Shown here: one piece after another, positions 56,254 to 64,000 of the stretch
Layout of the letters: every line of letters begins with the position of its first letter
Position numbering within the stretch: position 1 is the first letter of the stretch
NCBI RefSeq assembly: GCF_021044825.1
Contig: NZ_JAJNOC010000004.1
Span: 428,213 to 492,212 of the forward strand
Length of the DNA stretch: 64,000 nucleotides
Reading direction: 5' to 3'
Origin: Massilia phyllostachyos
GTDB taxonomy: Bacteria > Pseudomonadota > Gammaproteobacteria > Burkholderiales > Burkholderiaceae_D
Program-made: the position numbers and the translations under genes
Notes under the pieces: model-generated
The model's database searches: none
What the model was told of the DNA's origin: nothing
Seen by the model: only the letters and a program-made list of their open reading frames with translations

Positions 56254-58881
56254 ATGATGAGAGACATGCCAGTCGCACGCGCCGCGGCCGCGGCCGCGTT
56301 TGCGCTGACCGCCGTCACCGCCCAGGCCGAAGCGCCGTATGCCTTCGCCGCTACCCCGGGCAAGTTGCCGAAAGACGTGGTCCCTCTGCAGTACTCCGCC
56401 CACATCATGCCCGACGTGGCCGGCAACAGCTTCCGCGGCACCCAGACCGTCGAGATCGAGGTCCTCAAGACCACATCAAGCATCATGCTCAACGCCGACA
56501 ACCTGGACATCGATTCCGCCAGCCTGAGCGGCAAAGAGATCGGCAAGCTCCCCCTTGAGCCCATCCTCGACAAGGCCCGGCAAACCCTGCGCTTCGAGCT
56601 GGCCCGGCCGCTGGCGCCCGGTAAGTACGCGCTCGACCTGGCCTTCAGCGGCCAGATCAACCGTGAGGCGCGCGGCCTGTTCTACGTGAACTACAAGGCC
56701 GCCGGTACCGATAAAAAATTGATCGCGACCACCATGGCGCCGACCGACGCCCGCCGCATGCTGCCGAGCTGGGACGAGCCGTCCTTCCGCGCCCGCTTCA
56801 AGCTGACGGTCGACGTGCCGGACAATTTCACCGCCTACTCGACCACCCCGATCGAAAAGCAGGAGCCGCTGGGCAAGGGCATGCAGCGCGTCACCTTCGG
56901 CAACACGCCGAAGATGCCGAGCTACCTGGTGGTGCTGGTGGCGGGCGAGATGGAACGGATCACCGCGAAACAGGACGGCGTCGAGATCGGCGTCGTCACT
57001 ACCGAAGGCAAGGGCGCCTCAGCAACCTTCCCGCTGCAGGCATCGCGCGACCTGCTGCGCTACTACAACCATTACTTCGGCATCCCGTATCCGCTGCCCA
57101 AGCTGGACCAGATCGCCATCCCCGGCGGTTTCAATGGCGCCATGGAAAACTGGGGCGCCGTCGTCTATAACGAGCCGACCCTGCTGTACGACCCGAAGAA
57201 GAGTCCGGAGCGGGTCAAGAAATTCACCTTTAACATCAATGCCCACGAGCTGGCCCACCAGTGGTTCGGCAATCTGGTGACCATGGCCTGGTGGGACAAT
57301 CTCTGGCTCAACGAGGGCTTCGCCTCCTGGATGGCGGCCAAAGCGACCCAGCACTTCCATCCGGAATGGCGTCCTTTGCTGGACGACATCGCCGAGCGCG
57401 AATACGTGATGAACCTGGACGCGCGCAAGACCACGCACCCGATCCAGACTCCGATCGATACCGAAGAGCAGGCCGCCGCCGCCTTCGACGCCATCACCTA
57501 TTCGAAGGGCCAGGCTTTCCTGCGCATGCTCGAGGCCTACCTCGGCGAGGACAATTTCCGCAAGGGTATTCGCGCCTACATGGCCAAGCACCAGTATTCG
57601 AATACGACGTCCGCCGACCTGTGGGCGGCGCTGGAAAAAGCGTCCGGCAAGCCGGTCGAGAAGCTGGCCTCGGACTGGACCACCCAGCCGGGCTTCCCCC
57701 TGATTAAGGTGGAGGAGGCTTGCGAGGACGGCAAGCGCAAGATCACACTGTCGCAGGAACAATATCGCCTCGATGAGCCGCCGGCCGAGAAACGCTTGTG
57801 GAACGTGCCGCTGCAGATCGGCACCGTCAACGGCAAGGCCTGGACCACCTTGCTGTCCAACGCCTCGACCACGATCACCCAGGCCAGTTGCGAAGGCGCC
57901 CTGGTAATCGATCCGTATAGCGTCGGCTATTTCCGCGTGTATTACGACCCGGCCAGCTTCCACGCCCTGGCCGAACAGGCGCCGCACCTGCCCGACAGCA
58001 CCCGCCTGCGCCTGCTGGCCGACAGCTGGAGCCTGGTGCTGGCCGGCCGCATGCAACTGGACGGCTACCTCGACCTGGCGCGCAGGTACGGCAACGAGCC
58101 GCGCCCGGCCGTGTGGGAAGCGCTGCTGTCGCACCTGCGCACCGTCAGCACCCTGATGCGCGGCGAGCCGGAGCAGGCCATGATCCGGCGCTTCTTCATC
58201 GACCTGGCGCGGCCGAAACTCGCCACCCTCGGCTGGGACGAGAAGCCCGGCGAGAGCAGCGAGGATGCGCAATTGCGTGGGATGCTGGCGACTTCGCTGG
58301 CGCGCGCGGGCGACCCGGAAGCCATCGCCCAGGGCAAGGCCCGCTTCGCGCGCTACCTGGACAATCCGTCTTCGGTGCCGCCGTCGATGATCGACTTCGT
58401 CACCCTGACCGCCGGCCGCTATGCCGACGCCGCCACCTATGACGCCCTGGCCGCGCGCGCCGCTGCCGCCTCCAACAGCGAGGAGCGCAACCGCTTCGGG
58501 CGCGCGCTGACCAGCGCCGAAGACCCGAAGCTGGCCGCGCGCACGCTGCAGATGTTGCTATCGCCGCAGACCCCGCCCGACCTGATTCCCTACATCATCG
58601 GCGGGGTGTCGAGCGAACACCTGGACCAGACCTGGACCTTCGCCGTCGCCAACCGCGACGCGCTGCTGAACAATATGGAATCGCTCGGCCGCAATGCGCT
58701 GTTCGCCAGCATCGTGGCGGGCTCGGCCAATCCGGTGCATGCCGACATGGTCGAAAACTACATGCGCAAGAACTTCGGCCCGGACGGCGTTGTCGAAGCC
58801 GAGCGCGCCGCAAATGGCGTGCGCATCCGTGCCGCCCAGAAGGCGCGCCTGCTGCCGCAGGTAAGAGCCGCGCTGCAATAA
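56254..58881 (+). CDS. Exported M1-family aminopeptidase
   Basis: An 875-residue gluzincin aminopeptidase with an N-terminal signal peptide (about 1-25, ending AQA). The exopeptidase motif GAMEN is at 294-298. The zinc motif HELAH (331-335) and the third ligand Glu in LNEGFASW (Glu354) are intact. A long helical C-terminal ERAP1-like domain completes it. It trims N-terminal residues from peptides in the periplasm or outside. The start is one of two adjacent ATGs (56254, 56257). It is followed after 37 bp by another secreted peptidase. Confidence 0.94.
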   Translation: MMRDMPVARAAAAAAFALTAVTAQAEAPYAFAATPGKLPKDVVPLQYSAHIMPDVAGNSFRGTQTVEIEVLKTTSSIMLNADNLDIDSASLSGKEIGKLPLEPILDKARQTLRFELARPLAPGKYALDLAFSGQINREARGLFYVNYKAAGTDKKLIATTMAPTDARRMLPSWDEPSFRARFKLTVDVPDNFTAYSTTPIEKQEPLGKGMQRVTFGNTPKMPSYLVVLVAGEMERITAKQDGVEIGVVTTEGKGASATFPLQASRDLLRYYNHYFGIPYPLPKLDQIAIPGGFNGAMENWGAVVYNEPTLLYDPKKSPERVKKFTFNINAHELAHQWFGNLVTMAWWDNLWLNEGFASWMAAKATQHFHPEWRPLLDDIAEREYVMNLDARKTTHPIQTPIDTEEQAAAAFDAITYSKGQAFLRMLEAYLGEDNFRKGIRAYMAKHQYSNTTSADLWAALEKASGKPVEKLASDWTTQPGFPLIKVEEACEDGKRKITLSQEQYRLDEPPAEKRLWNVPLQIGTVNGKAWTTLLSNASTTITQASCEGALVIDPYSVGYFRVYYDPASFHALAEQAPHLPDSTRLRLLADSWSLVLAGRMQLDGYLDLARRYGNEPRPAVWEALLSHLRTVSTLMRGEPEQAMIRRFFIDLARPKLATLGWDEKPGESSEDAQLRGMLATSLARAGDPEAIAQGKARFARYLDNPSSVPPSMIDFVTLTAGRYADAATYDALAARAAAASNSEERNRFGRALTSAEDPKLAARTLQMLLSPQTPPDLIPYIIGGVSSEHLDQTWTFAVANRDALLNNMESLGRNALFASIVAGSANPVHADMVENYMRKNFGPDGVVEAERAANGVRIRAAQKARLLPQVRAALQ

Positions 58882-58918
58882 CAATACAGTCGTACTTTAC
58901 CCAAGAGAAAAGGAAGCT

Positions 58919-60964
58919 ATGAACACCAGCTGGACTCCGATCAAGACCGCCGTTGCGCTGGCGCTGTGCGGCGCCGCCTTCGCTTTCGCTCCCGTCCACG
59001 CCGGGGGGCAAGCCGCCACGGCGCCCGCCAGGACGGCCGGCGCCACCGTGCTGCCAGGCGACGATTTCTATACCTGGGCCAATGGCGAATGGATGGCCAG
59101 GACCGAGATCCCGGCCGACCGCGGCGCCTGGGGCGCGATGTACGCGCTGGCCGACGAAACCAATGCCCGCATCGTCAAGCTGATCGAGGAAGCCTCGGCC
59201 AGCAAATCCGCCAATGCCGAAGCGCGCAAGGTGGCCGATTTCTACAACGCCTACATGAACGAGGCGGGCATCGAGGCGGCCGGCCTTACCGCCCTGAAGC
59301 CGCGCCTGGCGAAGATCGAGGCGATCAAGGACCGCGCCGCTCTGTCGCGCGTGCTGGGCGAATTCCTGCGCGCCGACGTCGACCCGCTGAACGCCACCAA
59401 TTTCAATACCCCGAACCTGTTCGGCGTGTGGATCAACCAGGGGCTGACCGACCCGTCGCGCAACGTGCCCTACATCCTGCAGGGCGGCATCGGCCTGCCG
59501 GACCGCGCCTATTACCTGGACAACAGCCCGAAGATGGCCGAGCTGCGCAGCAAGTACCAGGCCTATATCGCCGATGTGCTGAAGCAGGCCGGCTACCAGG
59601 ATGCCGAGGCGCGCGCCCTCAAGATCTTCGCGCTCGAATCGGAACTGGCCCAGAGCCACGCCAGCCGCGAGGAATCCGCCGACATCCAGAAGGCGAACAA
59701 TCCCTGGACCATGAAGGACTTCGCCGCCAAGGCCCCGGGCATGGACTGGAAAGCCTTCATGCAGGGCGCACATCTGGAAGGCCAGGACCGCTTTATCGCC
59801 TACCACCCGGGCGCCATCGCGGGTGCGGCGCGCCAGGTGGCCGCGACCGACCTGTCGACCTGGAAGGATTACCTCGCTTTCCACAGCCTGAACCAGTTCG
59901 CCAGCACCTTGCCGAAGGCCTACAACGACCTGCGCTTCGAGTTCTTCGGCAAGACCCTGACCGGCAGCCCGCAGCAATCGGTGCGCTGGAAGCGCGCCCT
60001 GTCCGCCACCAATGGCGCGATGGAAGAGGCGGTCGGCAAGATGTACGTCGCCAAGTACTTCCCGGCCCAGGACAAGCAGCGCATCCTGAAGATGGTCGCC
60101 GACATCAAGACCGCCTTCGAGCGCCGCATCGACAAGCTCGAGTGGATGGCGCCGTCGACCCGCACCCAGGCCAAGGAAAAAGTGCGCACCATGTACGTGG
60201 GCGTGGGCTATCCGGACGAGTGGAAGTCCTACGGCGGCCTGCAGGTGTCGCCGAAGGATGCGCTGGGCAACGTGATCCGCGCCCAGGAATTCCACTACAT
60301 GCAGGAACTGGCCAAGCTCAAGCAGAAGCCGAAGAAGACCGACTGGGCCATGCCGCCGCAGCTGGTGAATGCCGTCAACCTGCCGCTGCAGAACGCGCTG
60401 AACTTCCCGGCCGCCATCCTGCAGGCGCCGTTCTATGACCCGAAAGCATCCGACGCCCAGAACTACGGCGCGCTCGGTTCGGTGATCGGCCACGAGATCA
60501 GCCACAGCTTCGACGACATGGGCGCCCAGTTCGACGCCCAGGGCCGCCTGCGCGACTGGTGGACCAAGGAAGACCTGGCCCACTTCAAGACCGCGTCGCA
60601 GAAGCTGGTCGAGCAGTACAACACCTACAAACCGTTCGACGACCTGGCGATCAACGGCCAATTGACCCTGAGCGAAAACCTGTCCGACCTGGCCGGCCTG
60701 GCTGCCGCCTACGACGCGCTCAAGGCTTCGCCGAACGGCAAGACGATGGAGGCAGACCGCGAATTCTTCACCGGCTTCGCCCGCAGCTGGCGCACCAAGG
60801 CCCGGGAAGCCTCGCTGCGCCGCGCGGTGCTCACTGACGGGCATGCGCCGGGGCAATGGCGGACCTACACGGTGCGCAATCTGGATGCGTGGTACAAGGC
60901 GTTCGATGTGAAGCCGGGGCAGCAGTTGTATCTGGCGCCGGAGCAGCGGGTGCGCGTTTGGTGA
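58919..60964 (+). CDS. Exported M13-family (neprilysin-like) endopeptidase
   Basis: A 681-residue zinc peptidase with a signal peptide (about 1-29, ending VHAG). HEISH (525-529) and the third ligand Glu586 in SENLSDLAG are present, as are the substrate-side VNAVNLPLQNALNFPAAIL and the C-terminal RVW. The N-terminal domain starts GDDFYTWANGEWM. M13 enzymes cut short peptides. AGGAAG precedes the ATG. It is probably cotranscribed with the M1 gene. Confidence 0.94.
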   Translation: MNTSWTPIKTAVALALCGAAFAFAPVHAGGQAATAPARTAGATVLPGDDFYTWANGEWMARTEIPADRGAWGAMYALADETNARIVKLIEEASASKSANAEARKVADFYNAYMNEAGIEAAGLTALKPRLAKIEAIKDRAALSRVLGEFLRADVDPLNATNFNTPNLFGVWINQGLTDPSRNVPYILQGGIGLPDRAYYLDNSPKMAELRSKYQAYIADVLKQAGYQDAEARALKIFALESELAQSHASREESADIQKANNPWTMKDFAAKAPGMDWKAFMQGAHLEGQDRFIAYHPGAIAGAARQVAATDLSTWKDYLAFHSLNQFASTLPKAYNDLRFEFFGKTLTGSPQQSVRWKRALSATNGAMEEAVGKMYVAKYFPAQDKQRILKMVADIKTAFERRIDKLEWMAPSTRTQAKEKVRTMYVGVGYPDEWKSYGGLQVSPKDALGNVIRAQEFHYMQELAKLKQKPKKTDWAMPPQLVNAVNLPLQNALNFPAAILQAPFYDPKASDAQNYGALGSVIGHEISHSFDDMGAQFDAQGRLRDWWTKEDLAHFKTASQKLVEQYNTYKPFDDLAINGQLTLSENLSDLAGLAAAYDALKASPNGKTMEADREFFTGFARSWRTKAREASLRRAVLTDGHAPGQWRTYTVRNLDAWYKAFDVKPGQQLYLAPEQRVRVW

Positions 60965-61022
60965 GAGGTTAGGATGGATGCACGGAGGCCGGCCTGCGCC
61001 TCCTTGCACCCGCTCCCTCAGC

Positions 61023-61202
61023 ACGTCGTTCCGGCGCAGGCCGGAACCCAATTTCTCGTCAATCCGTCGAAACGCCTGGATTAGCTGGTACGCACGCAAA
61101 ATTGGATCCCGGCCGGGATCCAATTTCTCGTCGATCCGTCGAGAAGCATACGTTAGTTGCTACGCACGCAAACTTGGGCCCCGGCCTTCGCCGGGGCGAC
61201 GT
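61023..61202. repeat. Tandem REP array: three hairpins and two 56-bp spacers
   Basis: Hairpins at 61023-61050 (TTCCGGCGCAGGCCGGAA), 61101-61124 (perfect 24-bp palindrome ATTGGATCCCGGCCGGGATCCAAT) and 61170-61202 (CCCCGGCCTTCGCCGGGG) are separated by two diverged 56-base copies of a spacer beginning AATTTCTCGTC and ending CGCACGCAAA-TTGG (61050-61105 and 61122-61177). The periodic structure shows that the repeat amplified in tandem here. No gene is present. Confidence 0.87.
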
Positions 61203-61264
61203 GCTGCCGCAGGAGGCCAAAGGTTGCGGTACGATTCGTCACGCCGTATCACAACCGACTCACG

Positions 61265-61882
61265 ATGACCCCCGACGACATCTCCCGCCGCACCCTGGCC
61301 CACTACAACCTCACCGCCGACGCCTTCTTCGCCGGCACCATCGACCACGACGTCCGCCAGAACATCGAGGCCCTGCTCGGCGCCATCGAGGCCCCGGCGC
61401 CCTGGACTATCCTCGACCTCGGCTGCGGCCCCGGCCGCGACCTGAAAACCTTCACCGCCCTCGGCCACACCGCCATCGGCCTCGACGGCAGCGAGCGCTT
61501 CGCCGAGATGGCGCGCGCCTACAGCGGCTGCGACGTCTGGCAACAGGACTTCCTGCACCTCGATCTGCCGGATAGCAAATTCGACGGCATCTACGCCAAC
61601 GCCTCGCTATTCCACATCCCCAGCGCCGAGCTCCCCGGCGTACTGGAAAAACTGAACAAGACATTGAAACCAGGCGGCGTCCTGTTCAGCTCGAATCCAC
61701 GCGGGAACAACCAGGAAGGCTGGAACGGCCCGCGCTACGGCAGCTACCACGACCTCGACTCCTGGACACGCTACCTGACGGCCGCCGGCTTTGCGCCCAT
61801 CCACCATTACTACCGCTCAGCTGGCCTGCCGCGCGACCAGCAGCCCTGGCTGGCCAGCGTCTGGCGCAAGCCGGTGTGTTAA
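61265..61882 (+). CDS. Class I SAM-dependent methyltransferase
   Basis: A 205-residue enzyme with the Rossmann-type SAM site LDLGCGPGRDLKTF (about 50-63, motif I), GLDGSERF and the post-I acidic Asp, then LDLPDSKFDGIYANASLFHI (about 100-119). It belongs to the methyltransferase-11/25 group, whose substrates vary. ATG 61265 is used. It lies between the repeat array and a CsbD gene, in the same direction. Confidence 0.9.
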   Translation: MTPDDISRRTLAHYNLTADAFFAGTIDHDVRQNIEALLGAIEAPAPWTILDLGCGPGRDLKTFTALGHTAIGLDGSERFAEMARAYSGCDVWQQDFLHLDLPDSKFDGIYANASLFHIPSAELPGVLEKLNKTLKPGGVLFSSNPRGNNQEGWNGPRYGSYHDLDSWTRYLTAAGFAPIHHYYRSAGLPRDQQPWLASVWRKPVC

Positions 61883-61953
61883 GTGGCGCACAGAACGAAG
61901 TGCCGATGGGGCCTAAGGTGGGACTTCAATCCACTGACAGACGAGGTACCGTG

Positions 61954-62130
61954 ATGAACGACGACCAAATCAAAGGCAAGGCCAAGGACATCGGCGGCAA
62001 GATCCAGGAAAAGGTCGGCGAAGCCGTGGGCAACCGCCAGACCCAGCGCGAAGGCCAATCCAAGCAAGTCGAAGGCAAGGTGCAGGAAAAGGCCGGCGAC
62101 GTAAAGGACATCTTCAAGGGCAACAACTAA
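61954..62130 (+). CDS. CsbD-family stress protein
   Basis: A 58-residue, highly charged CsbD-like protein (MNDDQIKGKAKDIGGKIQEK, then QVEGKVQEKAGDVKD). CsbD proteins are small, disordered-to-helical and induced by general stress. It has its own terminator and a paralogue at 63544, with the transporter between them. Confidence 0.92.
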   Translation: MNDDQIKGKAKDIGGKIQEKVGEAVGNRQTQREGQSKQVEGKVQEKAGDVKDIFKGNN

Positions 62131-62150
62131 GTTTCCTTACCCCAGCAACA

Positions 62151-62176
62151 AGCCGCGCACTGCGCGGCTTTTTCTT
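62151..62176 (+). terminator. Rho-independent terminator of the first CsbD gene
   Basis: AGCCGCGCA-ctg-TGCGCGGCT is followed by TTTTCTTT, 20 bases after the stop. Confidence 0.92.
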
Positions 62177-62199
62177 TACCGACTACAACGTCGGGGGCA

Positions 62200-62261
62200 G
62201 GTCTGACATTCGGACACAAGCTCAGCTGTTATTAGTCGCGCCCGTGTCCGTTTGTCAGACC
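62200..62261. repeat. 18-bp inverted repeat with 26-base loop
   Basis: GGTCTGACATTCGGACAC (62200-62217) and GTGTCCGTTTGTCAGACC (62244-62261) are inverted copies with two central mismatches. It sits 20 bases after the AI-2E transporter stop codon and may end that reverse-strand transcript or be a repeated element. Confidence 0.65.
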
Positions 62262-62280
62262 CCGGTGTTGATTTTGGGCT

Positions 62281-63366
62281 TCACTGCGCTGGCTTGTCGC
62301 CCAGCACGTCTTCGATGTAGAGCATCTTGACGATCACGGCCAGGGCAGCGGCCAGCGGCGTCGCCAGGGCCACGCCGGCGAAGCCGAACAGGGTGCCGAA
62401 GATCAGTTGCATGACGATCACCAGCGCCGGCGGCAGGTCGACCGCCTTGGCTTCGATCATCGGCTGCAGCACATAGCCTTCCACCATTTGCACACCGAGG
62501 AAGAGCAGGGCGGTGTACAGCGCCAGGTCCGGACTGATCGACAGCGCCAGCAGCACTGCCGGGATGCCGGCCATGATCGGCCCCAGGTAGGGGATGAAAT
62601 CGAGCAGGCCGGCGATGATGCCCAGGATCAGGGCCAGCGGCACGTCCAGCATCATCAGGCCGGCCGTGGTGGCGACGCCGACGATCAGCATCGACGCCGC
62701 CTTGCCGAGAAGCCAGCTGGCCAGCGTCTTGCCGAGTTCCTGCTGCACTTCCTTCGCCCGCGGCCGCTTCGTCATCGGCACCAGGCGCAGCGCGCCTTGC
62801 GTGTAGAGCGACGGGGAGGTCGCGAAATAGATGCCGACGAACAGGATGATCACGACATTGCCGAGCGCGCCGATCACGCCGCCGAAGAACAGGCCGGCAT
62901 TCGGCACCATATTGCCCATCTGCTTGACGATCTGCTCCGGCGGCGGCAGTTCGTCCACCACGCGTTTCAAGAGCGGATGCTGCTGGACTTCGCCCTGCAG
63001 GCGCTTGACGGCAGCCGGGATTTCCTCCGCCAGCTTGGTCGACTGCTCGGAAATCTGCGGCGCCATCGCCCAGCCGCCGATGCCGATGATCGCGGTCAGC
63101 GCCACGACCACGATGGTCAGCGCGATCTTGCGGTTCATATGGAACCGGCGCGCCATGATCTCGCTCAGCTTGTAGAGCAGGATGGCCATCAGGATGCAGG
63201 CGAACACCAGCAGCAGCGCATCGGCTGCCAGCACGACCGCGGCGGCAATGGCGATGAACAGGATGGCGATGCCGCTGATGACCGTGGTGCGCTTGGCGAC
63301 ACGGCGCTGGGTCGCCGGCGGGTCGACAGGATGATGGCCTTGGTCTGGATGTTCTTTTTCGTGCAT
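62281..63366 (-). CDS. AI-2E/PerM-family transporter
   Basis: A 361-residue polytopic protein with about eight membrane helices. It has the PerM core MARRFHMNRKIALTIVV, then GLLDFIPYLGPIMAGIPAVL (about 241-260), PPALVIVMQLIFGTLFGFAG, and a cytoplasmic N-terminus with His/Asp-rich charge. The family includes sodium/proton antiporters and a proposed AI-2 exporter; the substrate is unknown. GAGG precedes the chosen ATG 63366; a start 21 bases upstream is possible. Confidence 0.9.
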   Translation of the reverse strand: MHEKEHPDQGHHPVDPPATQRRVAKRTTVISGIAILFIAIAAAVVLAADALLLVFACILMAILLYKLSEIMARRFHMNRKIALTIVVVALTAIIGIGGWAMAPQISEQSTKLAEEIPAAVKRLQGEVQQHPLLKRVVDELPPPEQIVKQMGNMVPNAGLFFGGVIGALGNVVIILFVGIYFATSPSLYTQGALRLVPMTKRPRAKEVQQELGKTLASWLLGKAASMLIVGVATTAGLMMLDVPLALILGIIAGLLDFIPYLGPIMAGIPAVLLALSISPDLALYTALLFLGVQMVEGYVLQPMIEAKAVDLPPALVIVMQLIFGTLFGFAGVALATPLAAALAVIVKMLYIEDVLGDKPAQ

Positions 63367-63543
63367 GGCTAACCTCATCGAATACATCGTTGCGTTGACA
63401 AAAGATTAGCACCCACAGCGTCTCGACGTCGCGCAAATCGTAACATTTGTGCAATGTTAGGACGCGAACAGAAGAGATTAACCGCTAGTCGTAATCTGTA
63501 CCCATGCATGGCCATCCGGACATGTGAATTCAAGGAGAAGACC

Positions 63544-63747
63544 ATGATTAACGAAAATCAAGTTAAAGGTAAACTGAAAGAAATCGGTGGCAAGATCCAA
63601 GAAGAATTCGGTGACGCGATCGACAGCTCGACCCAGGAAGCCAAAGGCAAGGCGACCAAAGTCGAAGGCCAGGCCCAGAAGAAGGTGGGCGATGCGCAGC
63701 AACAAGTGGAAGAAAAGCTGGACGACGTTACCCGCCGCCCGCACTGA
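63544..63747 (+). CDS. CsbD-family stress protein, second copy
   Basis: A 67-residue CsbD-like protein (MINENQVKGKLKEIGGKIQE, then KATKVEGQAQKKVGDAQQ). AAGGAGAAG precedes the ATG, a strong ribosome site. It differs widely from the copy at 61954, so it is an old duplication or separate acquisition, not a recent repeat. Confidence 0.92.
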   Translation: MINENQVKGKLKEIGGKIQEEFGDAIDSSTQEAKGKATKVEGQAQKKVGDAQQQVEEKLDDVTRRPH

Positions 63748-63763
63748 TCCGCTTTTAAGCGTA

Positions 63764-63793
63764 GACAACAGCTGCCTCGGGGCAGCTGTTGTC
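63764..63793. terminator. Hairpin after the second CsbD gene
   Basis: A perfect 13-bp stem GACAACAGCTGCC-tcgg-GGCAGCTGTTGTC starts 17 bases after the stop. A T-run is absent, so it may end the transcript only with Rho or serve as a stability hairpin. Confidence 0.6.
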
Positions 63794-63846
63794 GTTGACG
63801 GGATGTGCATCCAAACTTGGATTCGACGAGCGGTGACGAAAAAAAA

Positions 63847-64000
63847 GGCTGTGTTCGCATTAATTATGTATTTGCAGCCGCCTTCACTGAACTTGTCGTA
63901 CCGCAGCACATAGCCACTGCGCTGGTGTACGCAACACTTGCGCATCCAGTAATCGCTGCCACCCGGAATAGTTCGCCAGGTAGCGGCTGGCCACGCCCTT
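63847..64000 (-). mobile_element. Probable end of an IS1595/ISXO2-type insertion sequence
   Basis: A terminal-repeat-like GGCTGTGTTCGCATTAATT begins at 63847, next to an A8 run that could be the target duplication. Inward lies the end of a reverse-strand transposase. The other end is outside the window, so completeness cannot be judged. Confidence 0.5.
63884..64000 (-). CDS. Transposase C-terminal fragment (right edge)
   Basis: A reverse-strand frame running off the right edge gives 38 residues, KGVASRYLANYSGWQRLLDA then VLRTPAQWLCAAVRQVQ and a TGA at 63884-63886. The pattern of a conserved GVA-x-RYL-x-NY-x-GW-x-R-x-L near the C-terminus is typical of IS1595/ISXO2 transposases. The remainder lies beyond the window. 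Confidence 0.55.
   Translation of the reverse strand, partial: KGVASRYLANYSGWQRLLDAQVLRTPAQWLCAAVRQVQ

Noticed and set aside
58595..61123. An 842-codon reverse open frame over the M1 end, the M13 gene and the repeat array
   Set aside because: Shadow of the M13 gene that also runs through palindromic repeats.

Overview
The window is a dense, GC-rich bacterial chromosome segment. Single-copy housekeeping genes (alaS, trpS, the rpsP-rimM-trmD-rplS ribosomal operon, fumC, etfBA) sit beside a PEP-CTERM protein, a DUF3579 gene, a CoA-pyrophosphatase/CobD-like pair and many short palindromic intergenic repeats. Together these suggest a betaproteobacterium of the Oxalobacteraceae, most like the Massilia/Telluria/Duganella group. 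That placement is an inference from gene content; no rRNA is present to confirm it. I saw no tRNA or rRNA genes, CRISPR array, phage or integrated plasmid. The only mobile-element trace is the end of a probable IS1595-type element at the right edge.

Layout. 1-7.4 kb: membrane proteins (a TMEM175-like channel, TerC, MscS, a Kef-type antiporter) and a large reverse-strand fusion of a family-1 glycosidase-like domain with an RmlD-like reductase. 7.7-13.6 kb: trpS, a zinc-ribbon membrane protein, a DUF3597 protein, a glycerophosphodiesterase, and a flagellin carrying a metalloprotease domain (flagellinolysin type) behind a possible sigma-28 promoter. 13.8-24.2 kb: alaS, PEP-CTERM protein, OmpA-like protein, TusA, then etfB-etfA-acyl-CoA dehydrogenase, which form a fatty-acid oxidation electron-transfer block. 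24.3-29.4 kb: the ribosomal operon, Nudix hydrolase, CobD-like protein, DUF3579 and CBS proteins. 29.4-36.5 kb: a secreted M16 peptidase, SDR, GntR regulator with FMN reductase, TPR protein. 37.9-42.4 kb (reverse): nagK-nagA-SIS deaminase-nagZ, a complete route from N-acetylglucosaminides to fructose-6-phosphate, with operator-like palindromes upstream and a plausible GntR regulator about 4 kb away.

42.5-51.2 kb: a DUF2807 protein built from a strict 39-residue repeat, a gutted hybrid histidine kinase, two small unknown genes, exeA/gspB (type II secretion accessory pair), mobB, a YjfB-like motility protein, and a bufferin-type copper RiPP locus whose maturase and partner protein are fused. 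51.3-56 kb: S4 protein, fumC, FimV-like protein, a possible structured RNA, HDOD protein and FliT-like protein. 56.2-64 kb: two exported metallopeptidases (M1 and M13), a methyltransferase, and two CsbD stress proteins flanking an AI-2E/PerM-family transporter.

The most notable items are the proteolytic flagellin (11914-13581), the bufferin locus with a fused maturase (48967-50901), the glycosidase-reductase fusion (5054-7372) and the DUF2807 repeat protein (42552-43898). Start sites were chosen from Shine-Dalgarno matches and family N-termini; long open frames on the opposite strand of GC-rich genes were treated as shadows.
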